Assembly: GCF_000195315.1 (NCBI RefSeq)
Contig: NC_015389.1
Span: 248,001 to 312,000, forward strand
Length of the DNA: 64,000 nt
Direction: 5' to 3'
From: Coriobacterium glomerans PW2
GTDB lineage: Bacteria > Actinomycetota > Coriobacteriia > Coriobacteriales > Coriobacteriaceae
Below, piece by piece: positions 24,277 through 33,274 of the stretch. The position numbers and the translations under genes are program-made. Below the pieces are notes generated by a model. The model did not search any database. It was given only the letters and a program-made list of their open reading frames with translations, and was not told the DNA's origin. The stretch's first letter is position 1, and each line of letters begins with the position of its first letter.

Positions 24277-26520
24277 ATGGAGAGCGATAGCGCATCGGGT
24301 TCCGGCAGCCATTTTTCCGGCAGCTCGAACCCCAATCAGCACCCCGGACGCGTTCCCGCGTCCAATCGGCCCCGCAACGCCTCTCCGTATACGACAGCGG
24401 AGTTCGCGCGCATGTACGAGCAGAGCGCGCGTGCGAGGCGAGGCGATGCATCGCCCGTCGGCGCGCGGGGGCCGCAGGCTCCGCATGGAGCGCAACAGGG
24501 TCGGTTCCAGCCCCGTAGCGGAGGCGATGGCCGATCTGTTGCGTCCGACGCGACGTCCCCGCATGCGACGTCGACGAGACCGCAGAGCCCGATCTCGGCA
24601 GTGCCGGGCGGCAGAGTCCCCGCATCGCGCACTCGCAGGCCGGGCGGAAATCCCTCCACGGTGTCGGGTATCCCTGCGGGAGCCCCGATTTCGCGCATGA
24701 GACGCATCGATGAAGTGCCCTCAGCGCGGCAGATCACCTTCGAGAGCGCGCGTCCGCATAGAGCGCGCGCGCATATCATCGCGCGAATCGTCGGAGTTCT
24801 CCTCTTGCTGTTCATCGCATTCAGCGGCTTCTGCGCCTTTTCGCTCTACCGGGATGCGAAGGATATCACTTCGACATCAAAGAATATGATCGAGCAGGCC
24901 AAGAGTATCGCGAATAAGGCCAAGAGCAAGGATGCGGATGGCATTCGCGCGACCGCCAGCTCCCTTGCGGACATGTCCGCCGATATGAGAAGGAAAACCG
25001 ATGGCATCGCTTGGCAGACGGCGTCGCTGGTGCCGGTGCTCGGCGAGGATGTGCGATCCGCTCGCACCCTTGTCGGCGAGGTAAACGATCTGTGCCGCAA
25101 TGCCCTCATCCCCGGTTGCGATGCGCTGGCGCAGATGCAATCCGGCCAGCTCATCCATGACAACACGTTCGATGTCGGCACGATCAAGTCGATCACGCAG
25201 GCGCTCTCCAAGATCGCACCCGCGGTCAAAACGAGCGCGAACCGGATAGCGGCGCTGCCAGAGCCCCACTTCGCCGCCCTCGGCACCGTGATAGCCAATG
25301 TTCGCGATCTGCTCGATACTGCTGAGGGTCCGCTCGAACAGGCCTCCGCTATCGCCCCGCTGCTCCCGCAGATGCTCGGAGAGGGAGGCCAGACGCGTAC
25401 CTACCTGATCGTCGCCCAGAACAGCGCCGAGCTCAGGAGCACCGGCGGTTTCCCGGGGAGCATCGGCACGCTTGCGGTTGCCGACGGCAAGATCACGCTC
25501 GGCAACTTCACTGCGGCACATGATCTCACCTGGTATGACCAGGCCGGCTTCGGCATCACCGATGAGGAGCGCACGATCTTCGGGGAGCGGGTGGGCAAGA
25601 TCCCCGGCGACACGAACTTCATTCCCGATTTCAGCCGATCCTCGCAGCTGCTTTCAGCCATGTGGACCGACCAGAAGGGAGGCGCCCCGATCGACGGCGT
25701 CATCGCCATCGATCCGGTTTTCCTGCAGCAGATGCTGAAGCTCTCCGGTGGCGTCACCGCCATGAACGGTCAGGTCGTTGATGGCTCCAACGCTGCTGCG
25801 ACGCTGCTGCACGATTCCTATCAGCGCCTTCCCACCGAGTACAAGGATCTCTTTTTCGGCAACGTCGCGGCGCTGTCGTTCCAGAAGATCATGGGAAGCC
25901 TCGGAGACATCAGCAAACTCGACTTCGCCAAGACGACGTTTGACGCCATGACGAAGCACCATCTGCAGGCGTGGATGTCCAACGCGGACGAGGAGGCGAA
26001 GATGGTCGAGATGGGCTGCTCGGGCACCCTCTCCAAGGACAAGGGCGCGCCCGCGCTCGGCGTGTTCGCTGCTGATGACACCGCGTCCAAGATCAGCTGG
26101 TACCTTTCGTTGAACACCTCGATCGGCCAAGGCAGGGCCAATCCGGATGGCACCACGACCTATTCGGTCACAACGACCATCAAGAACAACATGGATCCCA
26201 ACGAGGCATCCGGTTTGGTGAAATACATCACCGGCTACAACCCCGCCAAGCGCGATGTCACCGACATGATCAACAAGGTATATCTTTTCGCGCCGGCAGG
26301 CGGAACCATCTCCGATCTGTCTCTGAGCGGCTACGCTCCCGAGGGTTTCGGTATGACGGAGTCAACCTACGAGGGGTTCCAGGTGTTCTTTGCCACCATT
26401 CAAACGAGCGCTGGTCAGACGACGACCTATACATACAACGTCACGGTACCCGCCGGATCCACCACGACGCTTCGCCTCGAGACGACACCAACCGCACAGC
26501 AGGTCGCGGGGTGGAAATAG
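24277..26520 (+). CDS. DUF4012 domain envelope protein
   Basis: This 747-aa membrane-anchored protein has a long, basic, Pro/Arg/Ser-rich cytoplasmic N-terminus (about 170 aa) and one transmembrane helix (IIARIVGVLLLLFIAFSGFCAF). An extracytoplasmic helical region follows, then the DUF4012 core (TRTYLIVAQNSAELRSTGGFPGS; DLTWYDQAGFGITDEERTIF; IDGVIAIDPVFLQQMLKLSGGV). DUF4012 proteins are found in actinobacteria near polysaccharide and cell-wall genes, but their biochemistry is not established. Two convergent glycosyltransferase genes follow here, supporting an envelope role. The start is ATG 24277 with GAGGAGGATCTC; an upstream TTG has no site. Confidence 0.85.
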   Translation: MESDSASGSGSHFSGSSNPNQHPGRVPASNRPRNASPYTTAEFARMYEQSARARRGDASPVGARGPQAPHGAQQGRFQPRSGGDGRSVASDATSPHATSTRPQSPISAVPGGRVPASRTRRPGGNPSTVSGIPAGAPISRMRRIDEVPSARQITFESARPHRARAHIIARIVGVLLLLFIAFSGFCAFSLYRDAKDITSTSKNMIEQAKSIANKAKSKDADGIRATASSLADMSADMRRKTDGIAWQTASLVPVLGEDVRSARTLVGEVNDLCRNALIPGCDALAQMQSGQLIHDNTFDVGTIKSITQALSKIAPAVKTSANRIAALPEPHFAALGTVIANVRDLLDTAEGPLEQASAIAPLLPQMLGEGGQTRTYLIVAQNSAELRSTGGFPGSIGTLAVADGKITLGNFTAAHDLTWYDQAGFGITDEERTIFGERVGKIPGDTNFIPDFSRSSQLLSAMWTDQKGGAPIDGVIAIDPVFLQQMLKLSGGVTAMNGQVVDGSNAAATLLHDSYQRLPTEYKDLFFGNVAALSFQKIMGSLGDISKLDFAKTTFDAMTKHHLQAWMSNADEEAKMVEMGCSGTLSKDKGAPALGVFAADDTASKISWYLSLNTSIGQGRANPDGTTTYSVTTTIKNNMDPNEASGLVKYITGYNPAKRDVTDMINKVYLFAPAGGTISDLSLSGYAPEGFGMTESTYEGFQVFFATIQTSAGQTTTYTYNVTVPAGSTTTLRLETTPTAQQVAGWK

Positions 26521-26582
26521 CTCCGAGGAGCTTCGTTTGATCCGAATCCGGGACGGCGCGCGCGATCTCTGCGCACGCCGTC

Positions 26583-27344
26583 TTACCTTCGTTCGATGCG
26601 CTCGTTCAGCTCGCGGTTGAGTGAGGCGAAATCGCTCAGAGCTCGGTATCCGATCTGAATGATGCTTCGCATGTTGATGGAGTTCACGCCGCCTCGTCTC
26701 GGCTTGAACGTGATGGGGAAATATCGAATACGTTGGCCTCGCTTGGCGTAGATCACGGCGAGCAGCACGTTTGCGAGATTGAAGCCCGCGGGCACGAGCT
26801 TCAGGTTCTCCCTCAGCGTTTGAGCGCTCATGAGGCGAAACGGCGTGTTCGCGTCTTGCAGGGACACCCCGAACCGCATGCGCACGACGGCTCTGAGCGT
26901 CTTGGTGACAATCACGCGCGCCAGTCCGTCCTCGCGTCCCCGGCGCCAGCCTATAGCCATGTCGCAAAGCTGCCGTGCCTCCCAGAGCTGCCAGAACTCA
27001 GCGGGATCGGTCTGACCGTCCGAGTCGGTCTGGAACACCCATGTCGCCTTGTGCTCGAGTGCGAAGCGATAGGCATCGACCAGAGTCGCTCCGTGGCCGG
27101 AATTGGGTTTTGTTTTCGCGATGAGTCGCGGATGCGTCTCAGCGAAGCGCTGGGTGATGCGAAAGGTCTCATCACGGCTGCCGTCATCGATGACGACGAG
27201 CCTGCTCTCACCGCCGATGCGTTCGACGACCGGGTACCACTGATCGAGAACCTTGATGATGTTGGCCTGCTCGTTGTAAGCGGGCATGACGATGTAGAGC
27301 GTGTCCGCATCACCGCCGCCGATTCTCGCTCTCTCGTCACTCAT
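26583..27344 (-). CDS. Family 2 glycosyltransferase
   Basis: This 253-aa GT-A enzyme resembles polyprenyl-phosphate glycosyltransferases (DPM1/GtrB type) but lacks C-terminal membrane helices. It shows LYIVMPAYNEQANIIKVLDQW, VVIDDGSRDETF, the NSGHGATLVDAYRFAL segment and the metal/sugar motif FQTDSDGQTDP. Near the C-terminus come DANTPFRLM and KPRRGGVNSINM. The likely product is a lipid-linked sugar or a glycan branch; donor and acceptor are unknown. ATG 27344 overlaps the stop of the upstream GT-C gene (ATGA) and has AGAGGAGACAAGCAG, so the pair is coupled and may act in sequence. Confidence 0.9.
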   Translation of the reverse strand: MSDERARIGGGDADTLYIVMPAYNEQANIIKVLDQWYPVVERIGGESRLVVIDDGSRDETFRITQRFAETHPRLIAKTKPNSGHGATLVDAYRFALEHKATWVFQTDSDGQTDPAEFWQLWEARQLCDMAIGWRRGREDGLARVIVTKTLRAVVRMRFGVSLQDANTPFRLMSAQTLRENLKLVPAGFNLANVLLAVIYAKRGQRIRYFPITFKPRRGGVNSINMRSIIQIGYRALSDFASLNRELNERIERR

Positions 27345-29089
27345 CTGCTTGTCTCCTCTACCGCCCGCGTTCGATGCCGACATCCGATGCCGTCGAGCGC
27401 CACGGAGATTCCCCCCGCAGCGAAAGGCAGCAGCGCCACATAGGCCGGCATCACATATTGCGACTGCGCCTCCCAGAACAGATAGAACAGGGCAGAGCCC
27501 GCTGCGAACAGCAGCGGACCCATATGCTGCACGCGAAGTCCTCCCCGGTGAACGGCATCGCTCGCGCATCCCGGGTCCCGCCTCCGCTGATCGCGTCGGC
27601 ATCTGATTCGGTCCGAGATGACCTCGATGAGGGCACCTGCGATGATAAGCGTCTGCAGCACGTCCAGCATACCCAAGATCGCATCGTGCAACGCTCCGTA
27701 GTACACGATTCTGGCCAGGGGCGTGTACGGGCGCTTCGTCATGACGGGCACCTCGGGCCTGGAGGACCCGCGCCAGTTGCTCGCCAGAAGCGACTCGTAG
27801 GTCGGCATGCACCATTCAGACCAGTATTTCTTCGAGAAGAACGTCCAGGCATATCCGGGATCAGCGACGAAGCGATCGACTTGGGAGCGGATTATGGTGC
27901 GCGCCTCGCGATCATAGCGCTCGACACTGTAGTGCTCGGCATCATATTTCCAAGAGTATCCGTTGTACCAGCCGTAGTTCTCCCCGCCGGTATCGCTGAG
28001 CCCCATGGCGATCGGGACCGAGGTGGGGATCCCGTGGGAGGTTTCCATGCCGCAGATCCTCAGGGTGATGAGAGAGATCGACAGGCTTGCCGTCGCATAC
28101 ACCGCGAGAAGCGTCGCGAGCCCGCACGCGCTCGATAGGGCCCTGTACCCGATGAGATGGCACAGCCACACCACGGCCATCGCAGCGAGGGCCACAAGCA
28201 TATTCGACTTGAGGATGCAGCTCGCTGAAATCGCCAGCGCCGACTCGAATCCGAGTCGCTTGGATCCGCGCGCGATTGCGCGGATCTGCAAAAGCAGACC
28301 GAGCAGCGCGAAGGCCAGACCGATCGCGATCGCGTAGGCGAACGTCACGTAGAAGATGAGCGGCAAGAAGAGCAGGCACAGGACGCAGCAGATGCCGACC
28401 GCGCGCCGACTGGCGAACAGCTCCCGTGTGATCGCTATGACAAGGTAGAGGATCCAAGCCGTGAAGACGATGTTCAACGCCTCGAGCAACAGGTAGGTAT
28501 GCCCGTGGGCGACCAGGGACACGAGGCGTATCAGAAAGACATAGCCCATCTGATAGGGGAACCGATACAGGTAGCCTCCGTGTTCATAGAAGATGGACCC
28601 GCGCTGTCCCATCTCGAGGGCCGCGTTGATGAGATCAAGGGAGTCCCAGTCCGGCCAGACGCGGGCGGACAGCACCCAGATGGTGCCCGCGATCAGCGCG
28701 TAGACGACGACCCCGATCGCAAGCTTTCGCTCATCAATGCGTACGAGCACGCCACGGCCGCAGACGCGAAGCAGGAACGCGAGAATCACCGCGATGCCAG
28801 CGACCACCAAGGGCGCTCTCGAGAAGCTGAAGACGACCGCATTATCGTAGTTGGGCAGAGACGCAGTGACAAGAAGCGTGGACAGCCCCGTGACCCCGAG
28901 GAAGAGCATGACGCAGGCGACCAGCGCACGCTCAAGGGCCAGCCCCGCTCCCGTCGGGCGCGGGGATAATCTGCTCCCAGCAAAATCGCGCGAAGCCTGC
29001 GAACCGTCCGCCGTGACTCCGTCCGAGCGATACGGCTCGTCTTCAGCTTCGCTGGTCGGTCGCTTGTCCGTTGGATCTGAAATGCTCAA
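27341..29089 (-). CDS. Polytopic GT-C-type glycosyltransferase
   Basis: This integral membrane protein of about 582 aa has around 12 helices. The topology fits GT39/ArnT/PMT-like enzymes: TM1, then an acidic residue in the first external loop (VWPDWDSLDLINAALEM), the HGGYLYRFPYQMGYVFLIRL stretch and a large C-terminal segment. Such enzymes transfer sugars from polyprenyl-phosphate donors, and the coupled GT2 gene could supply the donor. No ATG is available before TM1. I place the start at TTG 29089 with AGGTACACCATC upstream; the frame stays open further but runs antisense to the next gene. Confidence 0.8.
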   Translation of the reverse strand: MSISDPTDKRPTSEAEDEPYRSDGVTADGSQASRDFAGSRLSPRPTGAGLALERALVACVMLFLGVTGLSTLLVTASLPNYDNAVVFSFSRAPLVVAGIAVILAFLLRVCGRGVLVRIDERKLAIGVVVYALIAGTIWVLSARVWPDWDSLDLINAALEMGQRGSIFYEHGGYLYRFPYQMGYVFLIRLVSLVAHGHTYLLLEALNIVFTAWILYLVIAITRELFASRRAVGICCVLCLLFLPLIFYVTFAYAIAIGLAFALLGLLLQIRAIARGSKRLGFESALAISASCILKSNMLVALAAMAVVWLCHLIGYRALSSACGLATLLAVYATASLSISLITLRICGMETSHGIPTSVPIAMGLSDTGGENYGWYNGYSWKYDAEHYSVERYDREARTIIRSQVDRFVADPGYAWTFFSKKYWSEWCMPTYESLLASNWRGSSRPEVPVMTKRPYTPLARIVYYGALHDAILGMLDVLQTLIIAGALIEVISDRIRCRRDQRRRDPGCASDAVHRGGLRVQHMGPLLFAAGSALFYLFWEAQSQYVMPAYVALLPFAAGGISVALDGIGCRHRTRAVEETSR

Positions 29090-29348
29090 GATGGTGTACC
29101 TGAATCTACTGGGGACGGGCGCGATTGTGCGATTGTACCGCACCTCGCGGGGGATGGCTCCAGCTGTCAGGAGGCGATCTCCTCGAAACTGCCCGCATCG
29201 AGGAAGGATCACGAAAAGCGCATGTTCGAGAGCGCGTGAAAACCCCGTGAGGTTCTTCCCAGCTGAAGGCATTCGGGTAGTATGACTATTCAGCTCGACT
29301 GAGAGACCACACCGGCCGACCATGTCGAGCCGATGAGGAGGTGCTGTT

Positions 29349-29864
29349 TTGGTTCGCGTAGATATCGAGGCCATTGTCATGGCTTCCGATTCCATACCAT
29401 CTGTCATCGTCTTGCGCGAGCGGCAGACGACAGGCGATGGGGACATGCCGCCGCGTGCCCTGTCGATCGAGACGGGCTCCTTTGAGGCGACAGCGATCAG
29501 CCGCGGGATCGAGCACGCCGCAGGAGGGCGTCCGCTCACGCATGATCTGTTTGTCGAGACGATGAGCAGGCTCGGCGTCAAGCTCGAGCGCATCGAGATC
29601 AACGCCATGGATGCACCCGTCTTCTATTCAAGGCTCGTGCTCGTGAACGTGGATCAGATAGGCGAGACGAATGAGTTCACGGTCGATTCCCGCCCGAGTG
29701 ACGCCTTGTCGCTCGCGGTGCGCGTGAACGCTCCCGTCTATGTGGAAGACGAGGTCATGAATCGCGCTGGTACCCTTTCTCCTGCGGAGGGATCTCCGAT
29801 GGACCAAGATGAGCTTGAGGAATTCGATCAAGCGGTTCAGGCGCTTTCACCGGATGATTTCTGA
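29349..29864 (+). CDS. Bifunctional nuclease family (DUF151) protein
   Basis: This 171-aa protein belongs to the BFN/DUF151 family, named for a plant member with DNase and RNase activity. Bacterial functions are poorly known. Recognisable segments are RALSIETGSFEATAISRGIE, RPLTHDLFVETMSRLGVKLERIEI, FYSRLVL and the SRPSDALSLAVRVNAPVYV core. The start is TTG 29349, which has GAGGAGG at correct spacing and no competing ATG before residue 12. The C-terminal acidic tail (EGSPMDQDELEEFDQAV) is typical of actinobacterial members. Confidence 0.9.
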   Translation: MVRVDIEAIVMASDSIPSVIVLRERQTTGDGDMPPRALSIETGSFEATAISRGIEHAAGGRPLTHDLFVETMSRLGVKLERIEINAMDAPVFYSRLVLVNVDQIGETNEFTVDSRPSDALSLAVRVNAPVYVEDEVMNRAGTLSPAEGSPMDQDELEEFDQAVQALSPDDF

Positions 29865-30132
29865 TGCGACTCCGGACGTGCGATCAAATAGGGGGCGACC
29901 ATCCGGTTCCGCGGGCGAGATCTCTCGGAGCCCCGTGCTCCCAGAAGAGGTGATCTGTTTTTTCGCGCTATCAGCGCTGATCTTTCAGAAATCGCACCAT
30001 CGGCCTTTTACGATTCCGATATGATCGTTAGAGCTTTGCACAGAGCGGCTCCGCGCCTCGTTGCGCTGCGCTCTGTCGTTAGAAACGACGATGGCAGCTG
30101 AGGGGCCGCACCCGCGTTGCTCGAAGGGAATC

Positions 30133-30951
30133 ATGATGGCACCCAACAGGACAGGCAATGTCACGCGTATAGATACCGTGCAAGTGGGATTCATAGGTTT
30201 CGGCAACATGGGGCGCGCGATGGCGGAGGGCCTCATCCGCACGGAGGCCATTTCGGCGGGACGCCTGTATGCATGTGCCAGCGACTATCAGAGACTCGCC
30301 GAGCGCGCCGAGTCGGTGGGCATACGGCCAAGAAAGGACGTCGCGAGTCTGGTGAACTCGGTCGACATGATCGTGGTCGCCGTGAAGCCGCATGTGGTCG
30401 AGCAGGTGCTCGTGCCGGTTGCCAAGCAGCTCGTCGGCAAGCCGATCATCTCGATCGCGGCCGGGTGGTCCTGCGCTGATCTGGAGCGGATCCTTCCGGG
30501 AACGAATCATCTGTCATCGATGCCCAACATGCCCGTCGCCGTAAACGAGGGCGTCATCATCTGCGAGGGCGAACACACCCTCACCGAACGACAGGACAAG
30601 CTCGCTCGCTCGGTTCTCAGCCTGCTCGGTTCCGTCGAGGACGTCGACAGCTCGCTGCTCGCCGCCGCGGGCACGGTGAGCGGATGCTCTCCGGCATTTG
30701 TCGCGATGATGATCGAGGCGCTCGGCGATGCCGCCGTCAAGCACGGGGTTCCGCGCGAGATGGCCTACCGCATCACGAGCCAGACGTTCGCAGGCACAGC
30801 GAGGTTGCAGCTCGAGTCCGGCAGGCATCCCGCGATCATGAAGGACGCGGTCTGCTCGCCCGGTGGCAGCACCATCAAGGGCGTCTCGGCGCTTGAAGCA
30901 GCCGGCATCCGATCTGCGCTGATCCGCGCGATCGATGCGATCGAAGCCTAG
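30133..30951 (+). CDS. proC: Pyrroline-5-carboxylate reductase
   Basis: ProC reduces 1-pyrroline-5-carboxylate to proline with NAD(P)H. The 272-aa protein has the Rossmann motif VGFIGFGNMGRAMAEGLI, ADHSMPN-like SSMPNMPVAVNEG, SGCSPAF, and the C-terminal signature SPGGSTIKGVSALEAAGIRSALIRAI. Two adjacent ATGs (30133, 30136) follow GAAGGGAATC. I use the first. No other proline genes are nearby. Confidence 0.95.
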   Translation: MMAPNRTGNVTRIDTVQVGFIGFGNMGRAMAEGLIRTEAISAGRLYACASDYQRLAERAESVGIRPRKDVASLVNSVDMIVVAVKPHVVEQVLVPVAKQLVGKPIISIAAGWSCADLERILPGTNHLSSMPNMPVAVNEGVIICEGEHTLTERQDKLARSVLSLLGSVEDVDSSLLAAAGTVSGCSPAFVAMMIEALGDAAVKHGVPREMAYRITSQTFAGTARLQLESGRHPAIMKDAVCSPGGSTIKGVSALEAAGIRSALIRAIDAIEA

Positions 30952-31095
30952 GCTGAAGCGTTCCCACGGTCTCACCGAAGCGAGTGCGATCAACGTAGTG
31001 CAGATGCGCGCGACGCGTCATGACATTCGCCGCGCGCATTCCCTGATCTCAATGATGCAGCGCTATGTGTCGGATTTTCGTGTGCGTGCGAGCGC

Positions 31096-32958
31096 CTAGG
31101 AGAGCACCTTGAGGATCCAGTCAATGTCATCGGTGGTCTTGAGCTTCGCGAGCACCTTCTCGTTCTCCAAGATCCCGCAGATGTTCGCGAGCACTTTCAG
31201 GTGCTCGCTGCCGCGACCCGCGATACCGAAGAGCAGATATGCCTTCTCCCCATCGAAGTCGATGCCCTCGGGATACTGTTGGAGCACCACGCCGGTTTTG
31301 ATGACGGCATCGCTCGCCGCACGCGTCCCATGTGGGATGGCGACGCCCATTCCCAGATACACGCTCGCCAGTCGATCGCGCTCGGCGATGGCGTCCGCAT
31401 ACGACTCACGTGCGAAACCCTGATCGACCAGCAGCTTCCCGGCTGCTCGAAGCGCTTCGGCGCGAGAGACGCTTTCGAGCCCGAGCTGGATGCTGCAGCG
31501 ATCGATAGATAGATCGTGAGATTCGGCGCAGCTGTCAGACACCACCGCTGGAGTCGTGTCGCCATCGCTCGCAAGGCGGGTGCCGTCCGCCTCGCTCCCC
31601 AGCGAGGCGGCGAGCCGATCGAGCGCCGGATCATCCAAGAAGCTGTCGATCTCGACGATTCTGGCACCCGGGGCGCTGCGGCGGGCGCGACTGGACAGGG
31701 TCCGCTGGCATACCACGGTTGTCGCCTCAGCGGGGATGCAATCAACGCTCGCATGTCTGATCACGAGGTCAGGCCTGTTCTCCTTGATGCGATTCCGAAA
31801 GCGCGTCGCACCCATGGCGCTCGATCCCATTCCGGCGTCGCATGCGAACACGATCATGCCGCAGGCCGCCTCGGGCTCGGCGGCGGGATCGGATTCGCCT
31901 TTCAACGCGCGCATTCGATCTTCAGCGCCCTCAAGGTCATCGGCGGCAGCGGAGCGCACGATCGGTGCGGCGACGAGAAACGACACCGCTGTGGCGATAG
32001 CGACGCCTATGATGATCACGACCATATGATCGGGCGGTGCCATGGAAAGAAACGCGATGATGGACCCGGGCGAGGCCGGAGCAACCAGGCCTGAGCCGGT
32101 GAATGCGAACCAGCTGATCGCGCAGATGTTGCCCGCGATCGGCGCGATGATGATCTTCGGGTTCATGAGGATATAGGGAAAGTAGATCTCATGGATGCCG
32201 CCGAGAAAATGGATGATCACAGCACCGGGCGCGGACTGACGCGTCTTGGCGTCCCGGGAGAAGAAGCAATAGGCGAGCAGGATGCCGAGGCCCGGTCCCG
32301 GGTTCGCCTCGAGCATATACATGATCGAGTGGCCGGTCGCCTCGACCTGAGCCCCGCCGATCGGCGTGAATATGCCGTGGTTGATCGCGTTGTTCAAGAA
32401 CAGCACCTTGGCGGGCTCGATGAAGATCGCGAGCAGAGGCATGAGGCCGTATCGCACGAGGACGCTGACGCCGGCGCTGAGCACTTGGAGCAGGGCCGCC
32501 ATGATCGGGCCGATCGCCACATAGCCGAGCATCGCGAGCAGCATGCCCAAGATTCCGACGGAGAAGTTGTCCACGAGCATCTCGAAACCGGGCGGTGTCC
32601 TGCCCTCGATGAGTCGATCGAACTTCTTGATGACCAGGCCGGCGAACGGACCCATGATCATGGCTCCCATGAGCATCGGGTAATCGGGCGCGCCTATCAC
32701 GCAGCCGACGACGGCGATGGGACCGATGATCCGCCCGCGGTCCCCACCGATCATATATGCGCCCTGGGCGGCGATGAGGATCGGAATGAGGTAGTTCAAC
32801 ATGGGCGAGACCATCTCGGCGAACCTCGGGTTGGGCAGCCACCCCGATGCGTTGAACAGAGCGGTGAGAAAGCCCCAGGCGATGAAGGCACCGATATTGG
32901 GCATCACCATGCCGCTCAGGAATTTTCCGAATCGCGATACCTTGTCTTTGAGAGACAT
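31096..32958 (-). CDS. mtlA: Mannitol-type PTS permease IICBA
   Basis: This single-chain PTS permease (620 aa) takes up a hexitol, nominally mannitol, with phosphorylation. The IIC domain (1-345) contains the family's GGIHEIYFPYIL (His256, Glu257) and NNAINHGIFTPIG. The IIB domain holds the phosphocysteine in FACDAGMGSSAMGA (Cys373). The IIA domain (about 480-620) has the phosphohistidine in GMGVAIPHGT (His543). The start is ATG 32958, after AAGAAGGGTGATC. It is divergent from a PfkB kinase, a SorE-like dehydrogenase and a DeoR regulator. No mtlD is present, so the substrate may be another hexitol. Confidence 0.9.
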   Translation of the reverse strand: MSLKDKVSRFGKFLSGMVMPNIGAFIAWGFLTALFNASGWLPNPRFAEMVSPMLNYLIPILIAAQGAYMIGGDRGRIIGPIAVVGCVIGAPDYPMLMGAMIMGPFAGLVIKKFDRLIEGRTPPGFEMLVDNFSVGILGMLLAMLGYVAIGPIMAALLQVLSAGVSVLVRYGLMPLLAIFIEPAKVLFLNNAINHGIFTPIGGAQVEATGHSIMYMLEANPGPGLGILLAYCFFSRDAKTRQSAPGAVIIHFLGGIHEIYFPYILMNPKIIIAPIAGNICAISWFAFTGSGLVAPASPGSIIAFLSMAPPDHMVVIIIGVAIATAVSFLVAAPIVRSAAADDLEGAEDRMRALKGESDPAAEPEAACGMIVFACDAGMGSSAMGATRFRNRIKENRPDLVIRHASVDCIPAEATTVVCQRTLSSRARRSAPGARIVEIDSFLDDPALDRLAASLGSEADGTRLASDGDTTPAVVSDSCAESHDLSIDRCSIQLGLESVSRAEALRAAGKLLVDQGFARESYADAIAERDRLASVYLGMGVAIPHGTRAASDAVIKTGVVLQQYPEGIDFDGEKAYLLFGIAGRGSEHLKVLANICGILENEKVLAKLKTTDDIDWILKVLS

Positions 32959-33022
32959 GATCACCCTTCTTTCGTAGATCTGCGGTTGTAGCGGATGTGA
33001 TGTGCGCATAAGCTAACGATTG

Positions 33023-33038
33023 TTTTGTTTCAACAAAA
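33023..33038. promoter_or_regulatory. Operator-like repeat 1 (perfect palindrome)
   Basis: TTTTGTT and AACAAAA flank TC. This is the most symmetrical of three copies of a TTTTGTTTCAAC-type sequence in the 316-bp gap between the divergent mtlA-like and pfkB genes. It lies 65 bases upstream of the mtlA start. Confidence 0.7.
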
Positions 33039-33051
33039 GCTATCCTATTAC

Positions 33052-33067
33052 TGTTGTTTCAATAGAT
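33052..33067. promoter_or_regulatory. Operator-like repeat 2
   Basis: TGTTGTTTCAATAGAT is the weakest copy of the repeat, 29 bases (about three helical turns) from copy 1, as expected for cooperative binding. Confidence 0.55.
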
Positions 33068-33157
33068 TGCATAGACACACAGACCTCTTAGCGAGTGGTA
33101 TAAAATTACCAGTAAACGGTATCTTGCTGCACCCTTATCGGGCCACGGACACTATTC

Positions 33158-33188
33158 TTGACAACACCGTATCTGTTGATAAGATAAT
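33158..33188 (+). promoter_or_regulatory. Promoter of the pfkB-sorE operon
   Basis: TTGACA at 33158-33163 is a consensus -35. TAAGAT (16-base spacer) or GATAAT (19-base spacer) provides the -10. Operator copy 3 follows within ten bases, at the expected transcription start. Confidence 0.65.
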
Positions 33189-33194
33189 AGTTGC

Positions 33195-33210
33195 TTTTGT
33201 TTCAACTACA
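33195..33210. promoter_or_regulatory. Operator-like repeat 3
   Basis: TTTTGTTTCAACTACA shares twelve consecutive bases with copy 1 and covers the predicted transcription start of the rightward operon, a position that would block initiation if occupied by the DeoR protein encoded at 35696. Confidence 0.65.
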
Positions 33211-33274
33211 GTAATGAGCTAACAGCAATCGGTCAGAGAATTGCGTCTTTATGGCTTGCGAGAAGGGTTTGCAT

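Noticed and set aside
27345-29608. N-terminal extension of the GT-C gene to 29608
   Set aside because: The added codons are hydrophilic, run antisense to the DUF151 gene and its ribosome site, and precede the natural first membrane helix.
33025-33222. 65-codon ORF in the mtlA/pfkB gap
   Set aside because: It spans the promoter and operator repeats, lacks a ribosome site and has no family resemblance.
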